DNA of 64,000 nucleotides, taken from the NCBI GenBank assembly GCA_024234935.1, contig JACKNI010000006.1, forward strand, positions 69,308-133,307. Reading direction: 5' to 3'. A model generated the notes under the pieces. It made no database searches, had not been told where the DNA came from, and was given only the letters and a program-made list of their open reading frames with translations. This DNA is from Chromatiales bacterium. GTDB taxonomy: Bacteria > Pseudomonadota > Gammaproteobacteria > Steroidobacterales > GCA-2729495. Shown here one piece after another: positions 1 through 8,416 of this stretch (the first letter of the stretch is position 1; each line of letters opens with the position of its first letter). A program made the position numbers and the translations under genes.

Positions 1-2
1 CG

Positions 3-905
3 CGTCCGGTCACCTCGACGCTGCCCGACTGGCAGCAGGCGGATCCGCGCTGGATCAGCCAGGCGCTGCGGCGCGCGATGGACAAGCCCGGCGGCGGCTG
101 GTTCGTGGTCGATGATCGCCGGAAGTTCGGTGCGCAGCCGCGCCGCTACCGCATCGATGATCGTGACTTCGTCTTCTGGCAGGGGAAAAACGGCCTGCTG
201 GCCGCCTCCGACACCTGCCCGCATCTGGGCGCATCGCTGAGCGCGGGCGCGGTACGCAACGGCTGTCTGGTTTGCCCCTGGCACGGGCTGGAACTCGGCG
301 AGCGGCCGATGGGGAACTGGGCGCCTTTGCCGGTACATGACGACGGCGTGCTGGTGTGGATACGGCTTGATGATTGCGGTGAGCAGCCCACCGAACGGCC
401 CATCATGGCGCCGCGCCCGGCAACATATCTGGATGCCACGGTGCGCATGGAAGCCCGCTGCCGTCCGGAAGACATCCTCGCCAACCGGCTCGATCCCTGG
501 CACGGCGCGCATTTTCATCCGCACACCTTCGGCCGCCTGCGCGTCATCGAGCGTAGCGACGAGGACATCATCGTGCGCGTGGCTTTCCTCGTGCTCGGCC
601 GGCTGGGTGTCGAGGTGGATGCGCGCTTTCACTGCCCCGAGCCGCGCACGATCGTCATGACCATCGTGGGCGGGGATGGCGTCGGCTCGGTGGTCGAGAC
701 ACATGCCACGCCGATCGACGATACGCATTGCGCTGTCATCGAGTCCACGCTTGCCACTTCGGACCGCCCGCAAATGAAATACGTACTGCCCCTGGCGCGC
801 TGGATCCGTCCGCTGATCGAGAAGCGGGCCGCGCGCCTGTGGGTCGAGGATGTGGCCTATGCCGAGCGGCGCTGCGCGCTTTCCGTGGCCGATGCGCAGC
901 GCTGA
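3..905 (+). CDS. Rieske [2Fe-2S] non-haem iron oxygenase-like protein (5' end outside window)
   Basis: The gene is cut by the left window edge. The frame is open from base 3, and the residues before the first ATG (position 78) read PDWQQADPRW and run straight into the conserved GGGWFVV stretch, so that ATG is probably internal. Counting from ATG 78, the Rieske cluster ligands are Cys47-Pro-His49 and Cys66-Pro-Trp-His69. A Dx2Hx4H motif (Asp139, His142, His147) fits the 2-His-1-carboxylate mononuclear iron site of Rieske oxygenases, so catalysis is likely rather than simple electron transfer. The arrangement resembles DUF5914-type Rieske proteins, which I recall from terpenoid clusters. The substrate is unknown and no reductase is visible nearby. 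A PPOX flavoprotein follows after 35 bp and may be cotranscribed. Confidence 0.8.
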   Translation, partial: RPVTSTLPDWQQADPRWISQALRRAMDKPGGGWFVVDDRRKFGAQPRRYRIDDRDFVFWQGKNGLLAASDTCPHLGASLSAGAVRNGCLVCPWHGLELGERPMGNWAPLPVHDDGVLVWIRLDDCGEQPTERPIMAPRPATYLDATVRMEARCRPEDILANRLDPWHGAHFHPHTFGRLRVIERSDEDIIVRVAFLVLGRLGVEVDARFHCPEPRTIVMTIVGGDGVGSVVETHATPIDDTHCAVIESTLATSDRPQMKYVLPLARWIRPLIEKRAARLWVEDVAYAERRCALSVADAQR

Positions 906-940
906 GCAGGAGAAATTGTTCATCATCCGGGGAGCACACC

Positions 941-1459
941 ATGAGTACCGCATACCGCTGGGTTGAACCACCCTGGCCCACGACCGAGCTGCCGCGCGAG
1001 CAGCTTGAAGACCGGATCCAGCAGCTGCTGGGCTCGACCAACATGTGCGTGATGGCGACGATCGGCAAGAGCGGCCCGATCGCCAGTCCCATCGAGTATT
1101 ACGCCGATGGTCTCGATCTCTACATCCTGCCGGACCCCGGTACGCCCAAGCTCAGGGCCCTGCAGCGCGATCCGCGCATCTCGGTCGCCGTGCATGGCGC
1201 CTACCACGGCTGGCACAGCGCCCGCGGCGTGCAGCTCTTCGGCCGCGCCGAGATCATCGAGCCGCACGCGCCTGGCTGGGAGCGCGGCATGCAGGTTTTC
1301 CGCTGGCACGAATGGGTGAGCGACCTGGCCATGGACACCAGCAAACCCTTCGAACGCCAGGTCGTGAAGATCGTCCCCGACAAGATCCTCTACACCGAGA
1401 CCTGGCTGTGGAAACTGGGCTTCGGTGCAAAGCAGAAGTGGTTGCGCCAGGCGCGATGA
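941..1459 (+). CDS. Pyridoxamine 5'-phosphate oxidase-like FMN-binding protein
   Basis: A 172-residue split-barrel protein of the PPOX superfamily. The N-terminal half has the usual pattern: a conserved strand NMCVMATIGKSGPIASPI, then a strand pair YYADGLDLYILPDPGTPKL and RDPRISVAV, which in the family bind flavin (FMN or F420). The start at 941 is chosen because GGGGAG lies 7 bases ahead of ATG and because upstream in-frame sequence overlaps the Rieske gene. It is not PdxH itself, which is present at 44192-44833. The role is unknown; relatives are often reductases or stress-response flavoproteins. Its position directly behind a Rieske oxygenase allows a role in electron supply, but that is inference only. 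Confidence 0.75.
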   Translation: MSTAYRWVEPPWPTTELPREQLEDRIQQLLGSTNMCVMATIGKSGPIASPIEYYADGLDLYILPDPGTPKLRALQRDPRISVAVHGAYHGWHSARGVQLFGRAEIIEPHAPGWERGMQVFRWHEWVSDLAMDTSKPFERQVVKIVPDKILYTETWLWKLGFGAKQKWLRQAR

Positions 1460-1534
1460 ACTTTTCGGCAGGGCGCGGTATCGTCGCCATGTTCGTGACC
1501 ATCGCCGTATTCGCTGATTTTCCGGAGCGCTGGC

Positions 1535-2017
1535 ATGTCGAGTGACAAGAAGCGTGTCGCGGTCGCGGCGCATGAAGTCGCACCGCGAACCAGTCCATCG
1601 AGCTATCCGCAACCGTTTGCCTCGCGGGTAAGCGGCCGCATCAAGCGCCAGCTTGGTGAAGTCTTCGGGCTCACCAACTTCGGGGTAAACCTTGTCCGCA
1701 TGGAGCCGGGTTCTGTATCGGCGCTCCGCCATTCACACACGAGGCAGGACGAGTTTGTCTACGTCCTTGAGGGTACCCCGACGCTGGTAACCGATGCGGG
1801 AGAAACGTCGCTGGCCCCTGGCATGTGTGCGGGATTCAGGGCCGGGGAGGGTGGTGGTCACCACCTGGTCAATCGCAGCAGCGCCGTGGTCGTTTACCTT
1901 GAAGTCGGCGACCGCACCCCCGGTGATGGTGTCAGTTACCCCGACGATGATCTGGAGGCTTGCTTTGCAGACGGTTCATGGCAGTTCAGGCACAAGAGCG
2001 GGGAGCCTTACCGGTGA
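1535..2017 (+). CDS. Cupin domain protein
   Basis: A 160-residue single-cupin protein. Cupin motif 1 is recognisable around residues 66-85 (HSHTRQDEFVYVLEGTPTLV), with the His-x-His and Glu metal ligands. Motif 2 is weaker (about residues 100-125) with a HH pair. Such proteins are small-molecule binding or metal-dependent enzymes (isomerases, dioxygenases, sugar epimerases), and the substrate cannot be told. The tail (about residues 130-160, rich in Asp and aromatics) is typical of the larger single-cupin family often annotated as putative transcriptional or sugar-binding. It stands alone, 75 bp after the PPOX gene, and converges on nsrR. Confidence 0.75.
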   Translation: MSSDKKRVAVAAHEVAPRTSPSSYPQPFASRVSGRIKRQLGEVFGLTNFGVNLVRMEPGSVSALRHSHTRQDEFVYVLEGTPTLVTDAGETSLAPGMCAGFRAGEGGGHHLVNRSSAVVVYLEVGDRTPGDGVSYPDDDLEACFADGSWQFRHKSGEPYR

Positions 2018-2088
2018 GCGGCGTTCCGGCTGCGTTTTCCGGCTGTAACTGACGGCGGGCGCGACGGCCTGCGGCGGTCGACGGCGAC

Positions 2089-2544
2089 TTACCTCCGCCC
2101 CACAGCATCGATCGGAATCGACAGGATGCGGGCCAGCTTGGGGCGCTCGCTGACCAGGTCGGCGACGGTGTACTCGTTGAGAACATCACTGAAGGCCTTC
2201 GCCGCCTCGCCAAGCACCTTGCGCAGCTGGCAGACGCGGGTGATGACACAGGCGTTGTGCTCGTCGCTGAAGCACTCGGCGAGCAGGGCGTCGGCTTCGG
2301 TCAGCTGTACAATGGCGCCGACATTTATTTCCTCCGCGGGCTTGGCGAGCGTCAGCCCGCCACCCTTGCCGCGCACGTTGGCAAGAATCCCGTGCTTGCC
2401 GAGGAAGTGCACGACCTTCATCAGGTGACTCTCCGAAATCCCGAAGGCAGCGGCGATCTCGGCAATGGTGGCCCGCTTGTCCGGCTGGATGGCCAGATAG
2501 ATGAGCACGCGCAGGTTGTAATCGGTAAATGTCGTGAGGCGCAT
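2089..2544 (-). CDS. nsrR: Rrf2-family NO-sensing repressor NsrR
   Basis: A 151-residue Rrf2 regulator. The N-terminal winged helix (residues 1-65) starts MRLTTFTDYNLRVLIYLA and has the helix-turn-helix ISESHLMKVVHFLGKHG, as in E. coli NsrR. Three cysteines at 91, 99 and 105 lie in the effector region and match the [4Fe-4S] ligands of NsrR in number and place; nitrosylation of the cluster relieves repression. The gene lies just behind norB on the same strand, 24 bp apart, so it is likely both cotranscribed with and acting on norB. An NsrR-like operator overlaps the norB start region (4871-4893). The alternative is another Rrf2 member such as IscR, but IscR has different cysteine spacing. Confidence 0.9.
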   Translation of the reverse strand: MRLTTFTDYNLRVLIYLAIQPDKRATIAEIAAAFGISESHLMKVVHFLGKHGILANVRGKGGGLTLAKPAEEINVGAIVQLTEADALLAECFSDEHNACVITRVCQLRKVLGEAAKAFSDVLNEYTVADLVSERPKLARILSIPIDAVGRR

Positions 2545-2556
2545 GCTGCATATTAT

Positions 2557-2574
2557 GCCTGAGCCGGCTCAGGC
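2557..2574. repeat. Perfect 18-bp palindrome at the norB/nsrR junction
   Basis: The sequence GCCTGAGCCGGCTCAGGC is its own reverse complement. It contains the norB stop codon (2569-2571) and fills most of the gap before the nsrR start. In RNA it would form a short GC-rich hairpin, without a following U-run, so it may be an RNA-processing or partial attenuation signal between norB and nsrR. It could also be a protein-binding palindrome. Confidence 0.5.
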
Positions 2575-4848
2575 GGTTTTACTGGCCGACGCGAGTTCGC
2601 CCTGCCTCAGCTCCCCGGGCTCCCGCCCGAGGAGTTTCAGTACATAAGCAGACAGCGCGAGGACCCCGAGTGCAAAGACGATGTCGCCGGGCACCCGCAT
2701 CCAGACCAGGAACTCCATCACCGGGGAGTGCACGATTTCCGGCGAGCGCGCATACCACAGGCCCTGCGTGATACTTGCCGCTGCCTGATAGATGCCGGCG
2801 GGCAGGAGGGACATGAACACCATCATGGCCAGACCCCCGTTGAGACACCAGAAGGCCTTGCCTACCAGTGCTTCGGCATGACGGCCGGGCGCATAAAGGC
2901 CGCGCAGGCAGAAGAGCATCAGGCCGATGCCGAGCATGCCGTAGACGCCGAACAGTGCCGCATGCCCGTGGGCTGCCGTCAGGTTGAGCCCCTGCACGAA
3001 ATAGAGCGATGCAGGCGGGTTGATGGAGAAGCCGAGCAGTCCTGCGCCGACCGTGTTCCAGAAGCCCACGGCGACGAAGAAGAGGATCGGCCAGCGATAG
3101 CTCGCGACCCACGGCGCCGCCTTGCTGCGCAGGTAGGTGCGATAGCCTTCGATGCCGACCAGTGCCAGAGGCACCACCTCCATGGCCGAGAACACCGCGC
3201 CGAGTGCAATCACCGAGGTCGGTGCACCGGTGAAATACAGATGGTGCAGCGTGCCGAGGATGCCGCCGAACAGGAATACCGTGGTCTCCATGACGATGGC
3301 GACGTTGGCGGTGCTGGTCCGGATCAGTCCGAGCCGGGTGAAGATCAGGGCTACCACCGCGGTGGCAAATACTTCGAAGAAGCCCTCCACCCACAGGTGC
3401 ACCAACCACCAGCGCCAGTATTCGATCATCGAGTAGTGCGTTTCCTGGCCCCACACCAGCGAGGTGGCATAAAAACCGCCGATGCACGTCGCGGACAGAA
3501 AGACCATGGCGATCAGCCCGCGCGTTTCGCCTGGCTGGCGCAGTGCCGGCCACAGCGCGCGCCCGAGCAGGAACAGCCAGAACATCAGGCCGACAAACAG
3601 CAGGGTCTGCCATACGCGTCCCATGCTGGTGAACTCCAGTCCCTGGTTGCCGATCCAGAAGGCGTAGTCCGTGCCGCGCGCCTGCAGCGTACCGAGCCAG
3701 CCGGTAACGGTGGAGCCGACCACGATGGCGACCAGCGCCCAGAACAGCAGATCGACGCCGAGCTTCTGGCCGGCAGGTTCCTTGCCCGAGAGCAGCGGAG
3801 CGATATAGAGCCCGGTGGCGAGCCAGGCAGTGGCGATCCAGAAGATGCCGGTCTGCGTGTGGATCGTGCGACTCACCACATAGGGCAGCAGTTCGCCCAG
3901 CGGCAGGGAAAAGAAGGTTTGTCCCTCGACGGCATAGTGCGCGGTGATGACTCCCATCGCGACCTGCAGAAGCAGTATCCCGACGACTGCAAAGAAGTAC
4001 TTGCGGGTTGCAAGCATCGAGGCCGTCGCCTGCGCACCAAACAGCGGATCCCTGGCCGGCACCGCCGGTGGCTCGGGCTCATGTTGCGCACTGTGATACC
4101 AGAGCATGGCGGCAATGCCGGCGATGAGCAGAATGATGCTGACGATCGACCAGATGGCGCTGCCCGCGGTCATGCGGTTGCCGACCAGCGGCTCGTGCGG
4201 CCAGTTGCTGGTGTAGGAGAGGCCGGTTTCTCCCGGCCGGTCGGTGGCCGCGGCCCATGACGACCAGAAGAAGAAAGCCGAGAGCGCCCTGCGATCGGCC
4301 GCGGCCGGCACGGTATCGGCGCTCATCGCATACTGCTCGCGCAGCGTATCCAGCGCCTGCCCGTTGCCGAACAATTCACCATAATGTGCCGAGACGGTGC
4401 TGATGGCTGCAGCCCGCGATGCGGGGATGCGCAGTGTCCCGCTGTCGGCGTCGTAGTCGTTGCGGCGCATCTGGACTTTCACCCGCGCGTCGATACCGGC
4501 GCGTTGTTCGAAAGTCAGTTGCGCGTACGGTGTTGCAAAGACGCTTGTCGCCAGTTCTTCCCGCAATGCCAGTGCTTCGCGGTGCAACCAGTCGGCCGAC
4601 CAGTCCGGCGCCACATAGCCTCCGTGTCCCCAGACCGAACCGAGTTGCTGGCCGCCGGCGGCCAGCCAGACCTGCTGGCCGCGCTGGATATCAGCGCCGG
4701 TGTAGATGATGCTGCCGTCGTCGACGACAACCCTGGCGGGAATTGGCGGCGCGGCGAGGTAGATTTCCCGGCCTGTCCAGCCGAGCACGGCGAAGGAAAG
4801 AACGAAAACCACGGCGAGGGTTTTCCAGATCAGACGGGGAGAGCGCAT
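2569..4848 (-). CDS. norB: Single-subunit quinol-dependent nitric oxide reductase (qNOR)
   Basis: A 759-residue haem-copper-oxidase superfamily enzyme reducing 2 NO to N2O in the cytoplasmic membrane. The length, and the long N-terminal periplasmic part after the first membrane helix (about residues 35-225, with QQVWLAAGGQQLGSVWGHG), mark the quinol-oxidising single-chain form rather than the cytochrome c type. Visible core motifs are SRTIHTQTGIFW, HLWVEGFFEVFAT (with the FeB-site Glu), GTLHHLYFTG and HGHAALFGVYG, which carry the haem b, haem b3 and FeB histidines. With nsrR downstream and no nitrite reductase or other nor genes nearby, the role is most likely NO detoxification rather than full denitrification. 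Expression is probably controlled by NsrR through the site at 4871-4893. Confidence 0.95.
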   Translation of the reverse strand: MRSPRLIWKTLAVVFVLSFAVLGWTGREIYLAAPPIPARVVVDDGSIIYTGADIQRGQQVWLAAGGQQLGSVWGHGGYVAPDWSADWLHREALALREELATSVFATPYAQLTFEQRAGIDARVKVQMRRNDYDADSGTLRIPASRAAAISTVSAHYGELFGNGQALDTLREQYAMSADTVPAAADRRALSAFFFWSSWAAATDRPGETGLSYTSNWPHEPLVGNRMTAGSAIWSIVSIILLIAGIAAMLWYHSAQHEPEPPAVPARDPLFGAQATASMLATRKYFFAVVGILLLQVAMGVITAHYAVEGQTFFSLPLGELLPYVVSRTIHTQTGIFWIATAWLATGLYIAPLLSGKEPAGQKLGVDLLFWALVAIVVGSTVTGWLGTLQARGTDYAFWIGNQGLEFTSMGRVWQTLLFVGLMFWLFLLGRALWPALRQPGETRGLIAMVFLSATCIGGFYATSLVWGQETHYSMIEYWRWWLVHLWVEGFFEVFATAVVALIFTRLGLIRTSTANVAIVMETTVFLFGGILGTLHHLYFTGAPTSVIALGAVFSAMEVVPLALVGIEGYRTYLRSKAAPWVASYRWPILFFVAVGFWNTVGAGLLGFSINPPASLYFVQGLNLTAAHGHAALFGVYGMLGIGLMLFCLRGLYAPGRHAEALVGKAFWCLNGGLAMMVFMSLLPAGIYQAAASITQGLWYARSPEIVHSPVMEFLVWMRVPGDIVFALGVLALSAYVLKLLGREPGELRQGELASASKTA

Positions 4849-4870
4849 GGGTCAGCCTTCCGGATTTCAT

Positions 4871-4893
4871 AAGAACGATTAAAGATAGTTCTT
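4871..4893 (-). promoter_or_regulatory. NsrR-like operator at the norB start
   Basis: A 23-bp imperfect palindrome with 11-1-11 layout: outer arms AAGAAC and GTTCTT match perfectly, and 8 of 11 base pairs are symmetric overall. The length, the AAG/CTT ends and the inner ATT at positions 8-10 fit the known E. coli NsrR consensus. It lies just downstream of the proposed -10 box, so bound repressor would block transcription initiation. nsrR lies in the same operon. Confidence 0.7.
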
Positions 4894-4921
4894 ATAGTAC
4901 CCGGCGGCTTCTGGAAAGCAA
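4894..4921 (-). promoter_or_regulatory. norB: Candidate sigma-70 promoter of norB
   Basis: Read on the minus strand, TTGCTT (4921-4916) is followed after 16 bp by TACTAT (4899-4894), a fair -35/-10 pair. The NsrR-like operator starts immediately downstream. The transcription start would fall within the operator, about 35 bases before the norB ATG. Confidence 0.5.
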
Positions 4922-5003
4922 TATATGGGATATACCTTATAGACCTGCCATCCTGCCGGAATTCCGGCAGCTTTGGCGGGTGGCCGTGAGCGGTGCCGCC
5001 GGT

Positions 5004-5339
5004 TCAGCTCTTGTGGTTTGCCACAATCGTCACCAGTACCGATGCGTCCTCGATGCCCCGGAGCGCATGCGGGACGTCGCTCTTCAGGTAGACAAGCTCG
5101 CCGGCGCGCAGGGTCTGTTTGCCTGCGCCCGACCCGAGTTCAACGACGCCCTCCAGGCACTGCACCGTGATCTCGCCGTGCACCTTGTGTTCGGCAAACT
5201 CGGCGCCCTTCTGCAGGATGAAGCGAAAAACCTGCATGTGGGCGGTTTTCACCAGAGTCGTTGCGATGGCGTCTTTCAGCTGTTTGCCAAGTGGCCGGAT
5301 ATCGATGATTTCGCCGGAATCCGCATGATGCAAGGCCAT
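5004..5339 (-). CDS. Small cupin protein
   Basis: A 111-residue single-domain cupin. Recognisable features are GAEFAEHKVHGEITVQCLEG (His/Glu metal ligands of motif 1, about residues 45-64) and a second motif GELVYLKSDVPHALRG (about residues 80-95, with the motif-2 His). Proteins of this size are often stress-linked and found near NO or haem genes. It lies between the CbiX-like gene (38 bp upstream) and norB (155 bp downstream), all on the minus strand. It is more likely the tail of the ABC-CbiX operon than part of norB transcription, because norB has its own promoter. Its substrate is unknown. Confidence 0.75.
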   Translation of the reverse strand: MALHHADSGEIIDIRPLGKQLKDAIATTLVKTAHMQVFRFILQKGAEFAEHKVHGEITVQCLEGVVELGSGAGKQTLRAGELVYLKSDVPHALRGIEDASVLVTIVANHKS

Positions 5340-5377
5340 GATTGTTCTCCACGGGAAATGTTGTCGTTTGTCAGGAG

Positions 5378-6475
5378 TTACCTGGTGCTGCCTTCCCTGA
5401 TCAGCTCCCCGACATACTCCACGAAATCAGGATTCTCGGCGAGGCCCTGCTCGGCGAAAGTGTAGTTCAGGCCACGCAGGTCGTTCCTGATATGCATCTG
5501 CACGCCATGACTGGCGGCCGCTATGGCCACGACGATGACACGCTTTCCGGCCTTGTCGGCCTGCTGCACCCAGCCGCGCAGTTTGCGCACGTTGGATTCG
5601 CGGACCGGCAGGATCGCATCGTCCTGCAGGTTGATGATCCTGACGTCGGCGAATTCCTTCTTCGCCTTGAGGCGGTCGACGTGGGCCTGGATCAGCTTCA
5701 GGTCCGGGATGTTGTCTTCCTTGTCTTCGGGGCCATGACCGACGATGAGCACGACCTCATTCTCCGGATCCTTGCTGACCGACTTGATGTTGGCGTAGAG
5801 CATCCTGGTGATGACCGGCCGGTCGTTCATGTGTCCTGCATAGCTGAAAGTGACGCCCGGCGGTGCCTTGATCTTCGGCACATCCAGATAACTGGCTTCC
5901 GGATACATGCCGAAGATGTACTGCCAGTGGCGCGTCAGCGTGTTGAATGCAGTTGTCGTGCCGCCGTCCACCAGCACGATGTGCTTCACGCCCCGCGCCG
6001 CCAGGTCATCGACGGCGGCCTGAATGTGTGCCGAACCCATCATCGCCATGCCGAAGGCGATGGCCATCGGCTGCTTTGCCGCGAGTGGCTCGAGGGATTT
6101 TTTCATCGCCGCGTCGCTGTTCTCGCCGACACCGTGCGACAGTACCAGCACGCCGGTATCGCCACGCAGCTTCGGGTCGCTGACATACCATGCGTAGTCA
6201 GGGCCCATCGCATTCATGTTCATGTCGAGTTCGCGGTCGGTCATGCCGCGGTACAGGGCGACTTTCTTCCGCAGCCCGGCGCGCGCTTCCGGCGTCATCT
6301 CGTGACGCTGGTTGTAGGAGGTGAGGCGCTTGCCCTGTGCGTCCATCTCCGGCACTGCGTCATGGTCGTGGTGATGCGAGTGATCTTCCTGGGCGTGGAG
6401 GCTGCCTGCGAGGAGCAGCAACGCGGCGGCGCTCGCCATCATGAATGGGCCGGGCCGATGATGCATGGAGTTCAT
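5378..6475 (-). CDS. Exported CbiX/sirohydrochlorin-chelatase-fold protein
   Basis: A 365-residue protein with a signal peptide (about residues 1-28, cut after SLHA) and a histidine cluster just behind it (HSHHHDHD, about residues 32-39). The body has two halves that each begin with a chelatase-like strand-loop: LVLSHGVGENSDAAMKK (about 110-126) and VVLIVGHGPEDKEDN (about 225-240). The His-Gly pair corresponds to the metal-binding His of class II chelatases (CbiX/SirB). CbiX enzymes are normally cytosolic and insert cobalt or iron into sirohydrochlorin. A secreted, His-rich version suggests metal or tetrapyrrole handling in the periplasm. It follows an ABC transporter pair by 33 bp and precedes a cupin. 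The exact reaction is unknown. Confidence 0.7.
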   Translation of the reverse strand: MNSMHHRPGPFMMASAAALLLLAGSLHAQEDHSHHHDHDAVPEMDAQGKRLTSYNQRHEMTPEARAGLRKKVALYRGMTDRELDMNMNAMGPDYAWYVSDPKLRGDTGVLVLSHGVGENSDAAMKKSLEPLAAKQPMAIAFGMAMMGSAHIQAAVDDLAARGVKHIVLVDGGTTTAFNTLTRHWQYIFGMYPEASYLDVPKIKAPPGVTFSYAGHMNDRPVITRMLYANIKSVSKDPENEVVLIVGHGPEDKEDNIPDLKLIQAHVDRLKAKKEFADVRIINLQDDAILPVRESNVRKLRGWVQQADKAGKRVIVVAIAAASHGVQMHIRNDLRGLNYTFAEQGLAENPDFVEYVGELIREGSTR

Positions 6476-6508
6476 GGTGCAAGTCCCCTGACCGGCTTCA
6501 GGCCGGTG

Positions 6509-7216
6509 TTAGTGCGGAGCAAACGCAGCCTCCAGCGGCTGCAGGCGACCGTCAAGCATGTGCACGGCGCGATCAGCGAGTGAAAGCATATCGCGATCGT
6601 GTGTCACCATCAGCGTGGCAACCTGGCGATCGTGACATTGTTGCGCCAGGAGCTGGACGATCTGCCGGCCGCGCTGGTGATCCAGCATGGAGGTGGGCTC
6701 ATCGACCAGCAGGACCGTCGGCTGGCCCATGAAGGCCCGCGCGATACCGACGCGCTGGCGCTCCCCACCGGACAACTGGCCGGGACGCCGGCCGGCCCGC
6801 TGCTCCATGCCGACTTCCCGCAGCAGGCCCATGGCTTTTTCGCGATCTGTACGTCCCGGCCGGCGGCCGGTCAGATGCACCATCAGCAGCAGCTGGTCGA
6901 GCGCCGACAATGACGGCACGAGATTGGATTGCTGAAAAACAAAACCGATCTGCTCCCGGCGCACCGTGGTCACCCGGGACCGGCTGAGGCCGGTGATATC
7001 GACCTCACCGACATGTATGTGCCCGCTGGTAGGCGTGCACAGCCCGCCGCAGACGGCCAGCAGGCTTGACTTGCCAGCGCCCGAAGGGCCGAGCACGGCG
7101 AGCAGTTCGCCGGCCTTTACGGTCACCGATACATCGTCCAGTGCGGTGACCTGCTGATCGCCGTCGCCCAGCACCAGCGATACATGTTCGACGCGCAGCC
7201 CCTTGCCGGTGTCCAC
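6509..7216 (-). CDS. ABC transporter ATPase, LolD/MacB type
   Basis: A 235-residue ATPase with Walker A GPSGAGKS (residues 43-50), Q-loop FQQSN (about 94-98), signature LSGGERQRVGIARAF (148-162) and Walker B VLLVDEP (168-174), followed by the H-loop VTHD near the C-terminus. The subfamily serves FtsX-like permeases (MacB, LolCDE, DevC), which drive mechanotransmission or extraction rather than classic import. The permease gene lies immediately upstream (2 bp gap). No membrane-fusion protein is encoded here, so the substrate is open. The downstream exported chelatase-like protein is the best contextual hint. Confidence 0.9.
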   Translation of the reverse strand: MDTGKGLRVEHVSLVLGDGDQQVTALDDVSVTVKAGELLAVLGPSGAGKSSLLAVCGGLCTPTSGHIHVGEVDITGLSRSRVTTVRREQIGFVFQQSNLVPSLSALDQLLLMVHLTGRRPGRTDREKAMGLLREVGMEQRAGRRPGQLSGGERQRVGIARAFMGQPTVLLVDEPTSMLDHQRGRQIVQLLAQQCHDRQVATLMVTHDRDMLSLADRAVHMLDGRLQPLEAAFAPH

Positions 7217-7218
7217 GC

Positions 7219-8358
7219 TCAGCGATCCCGTCCGAGCGCGATGATCGGATCCACCCGCGTGATCAGGCGGATCGATATCGCACCACCGATGAGTCCGGCT
7301 GCCAGCAGCAGGACAGCTGCACCCAGTACCGGCGCGGTTTTCAGCATGAAAGGAAATTCGGCGCTGATGAACATCCGGAATGCGAGGCCGACGCCCATGC
7401 CGAGAGCGACACCGATCACCGTCGCCACAAGCATCACGATCAGTGCCTGGCCCAGTGAATCACGCAGCAGGTAGGCGTTGGATGCGCCGAGGGCCTTTAC
7501 CAGTCCGATTTCCTGGGTTCGCTGGATCGTCCAGATGGTGAAGAACGCGCCGACCAGTATGGTGGCGGTGAAAATCATGAAGGCCTGGATGGCGGTTACC
7601 GTATTGACCTCTACAGAGTAGGCCTGCGAGGTATCGAATGATTCCCTGACCGTCAGTGTGATCGTGCCGATCTCTTCGTCAATGGCCCGGTAATCCATAC
7701 CGGGCGCAAGGTCCATTGCCACCAGGCTGGCGTAGTCGTACAGCACGTCCGGAAGTTTTTCGCCCGGCGGCGCGCCGCCCGGCGGGCCGTAGGTGGCTTC
7801 CTGCCATTTGCGCAGCGGTGCATACACGATCGGGATGTGCTCGTAGTTCTGCTCGTCGGTGATACCGATGACCTTCAGTTCGGTAAGCACGCGGTCCAGG
7901 GTGAGGGTGTCGCCGATGCCGACGCCGCGTGAGGCCAGCAGCCGTGAAATAACGACGCCGTTTTCGGTGCCGCCGATCTGCTCGCCCTCAAGGACCTGCG
8001 GCATGAGAAATGAACCGGGCCGCACGCCCCACAGCACCAGTTCGACCGGCACATTGTTCTGGACGCGGGCCGTGAAGGTCGTATGTCCCATGGGCTCGGC
8101 GCGCGTCACGCCGGCACGGGATGCCCAGTCCTCCCACTGTGCGCGCTCGATCAGGCTGCCGCGAAAAGTCGGCCGCTCATCGTACTGAAGTGCCACGTAG
8201 CCGCAGGGCAGATGCAGCAGGCCGGAAATGTTGTTGCTGACCAGTCCTTCGGAGAGTCCCGACAGGAAAGTGGTCAGGAACGCGACCAGCGCCACGACCA
8301 GGCCCATCAGCAGGAAGCGGCCCTTCGCGAAAGCGAGATCCCGCAGCGCCAGAAACAT
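7219..8358 (-). CDS. FtsX-like ABC transporter permease
   Basis: A 379-residue permease with the MacB/DevC layout. There is one N-terminal membrane helix (about 15-35), a periplasmic domain of about 220 residues (MacB_PCD-like), then three helices in the last 130 residues. The FtsX signature region IWTIQRTQEIGLVKALGAS lies before the second-to-third helix and the C-terminal IRLITRVDPIIALG is the typical coupling end. It forms a transporter with the adjacent ATPase (7216-6509). It is first in a minus-strand run of permease, ATPase, CbiX-like and cupin. Confidence 0.88.
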   Translation of the reverse strand: MFLALRDLAFAKGRFLLMGLVVALVAFLTTFLSGLSEGLVSNNISGLLHLPCGYVALQYDERPTFRGSLIERAQWEDWASRAGVTRAEPMGHTTFTARVQNNVPVELVLWGVRPGSFLMPQVLEGEQIGGTENGVVISRLLASRGVGIGDTLTLDRVLTELKVIGITDEQNYEHIPIVYAPLRKWQEATYGPPGGAPPGEKLPDVLYDYASLVAMDLAPGMDYRAIDEEIGTITLTVRESFDTSQAYSVEVNTVTAIQAFMIFTATILVGAFFTIWTIQRTQEIGLVKALGASNAYLLRDSLGQALIVMLVATVIGVALGMGVGLAFRMFISAEFPFMLKTAPVLGAAVLLLAAGLIGGAISIRLITRVDPIIALGRDR

Positions 8359-8416
8359 CAGTACCCGACTTTTATCGACATCATGTCCCGATCATGCTGA
8401 GTGACGGCGAGGGCTG

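Noticed and set aside
728..940. Upstream extension of the PPOX gene
   Set aside because: This part overlaps the Rieske gene in another frame; the ribosome site and conserved start are at 941.
2728..4260. 510-codon frame on the plus strand opposite norB
   Set aside because: It lies fully inside norB, is rich in His, Gln and Arg as expected of the antisense of high-GC membrane protein codons, and shows no motif.
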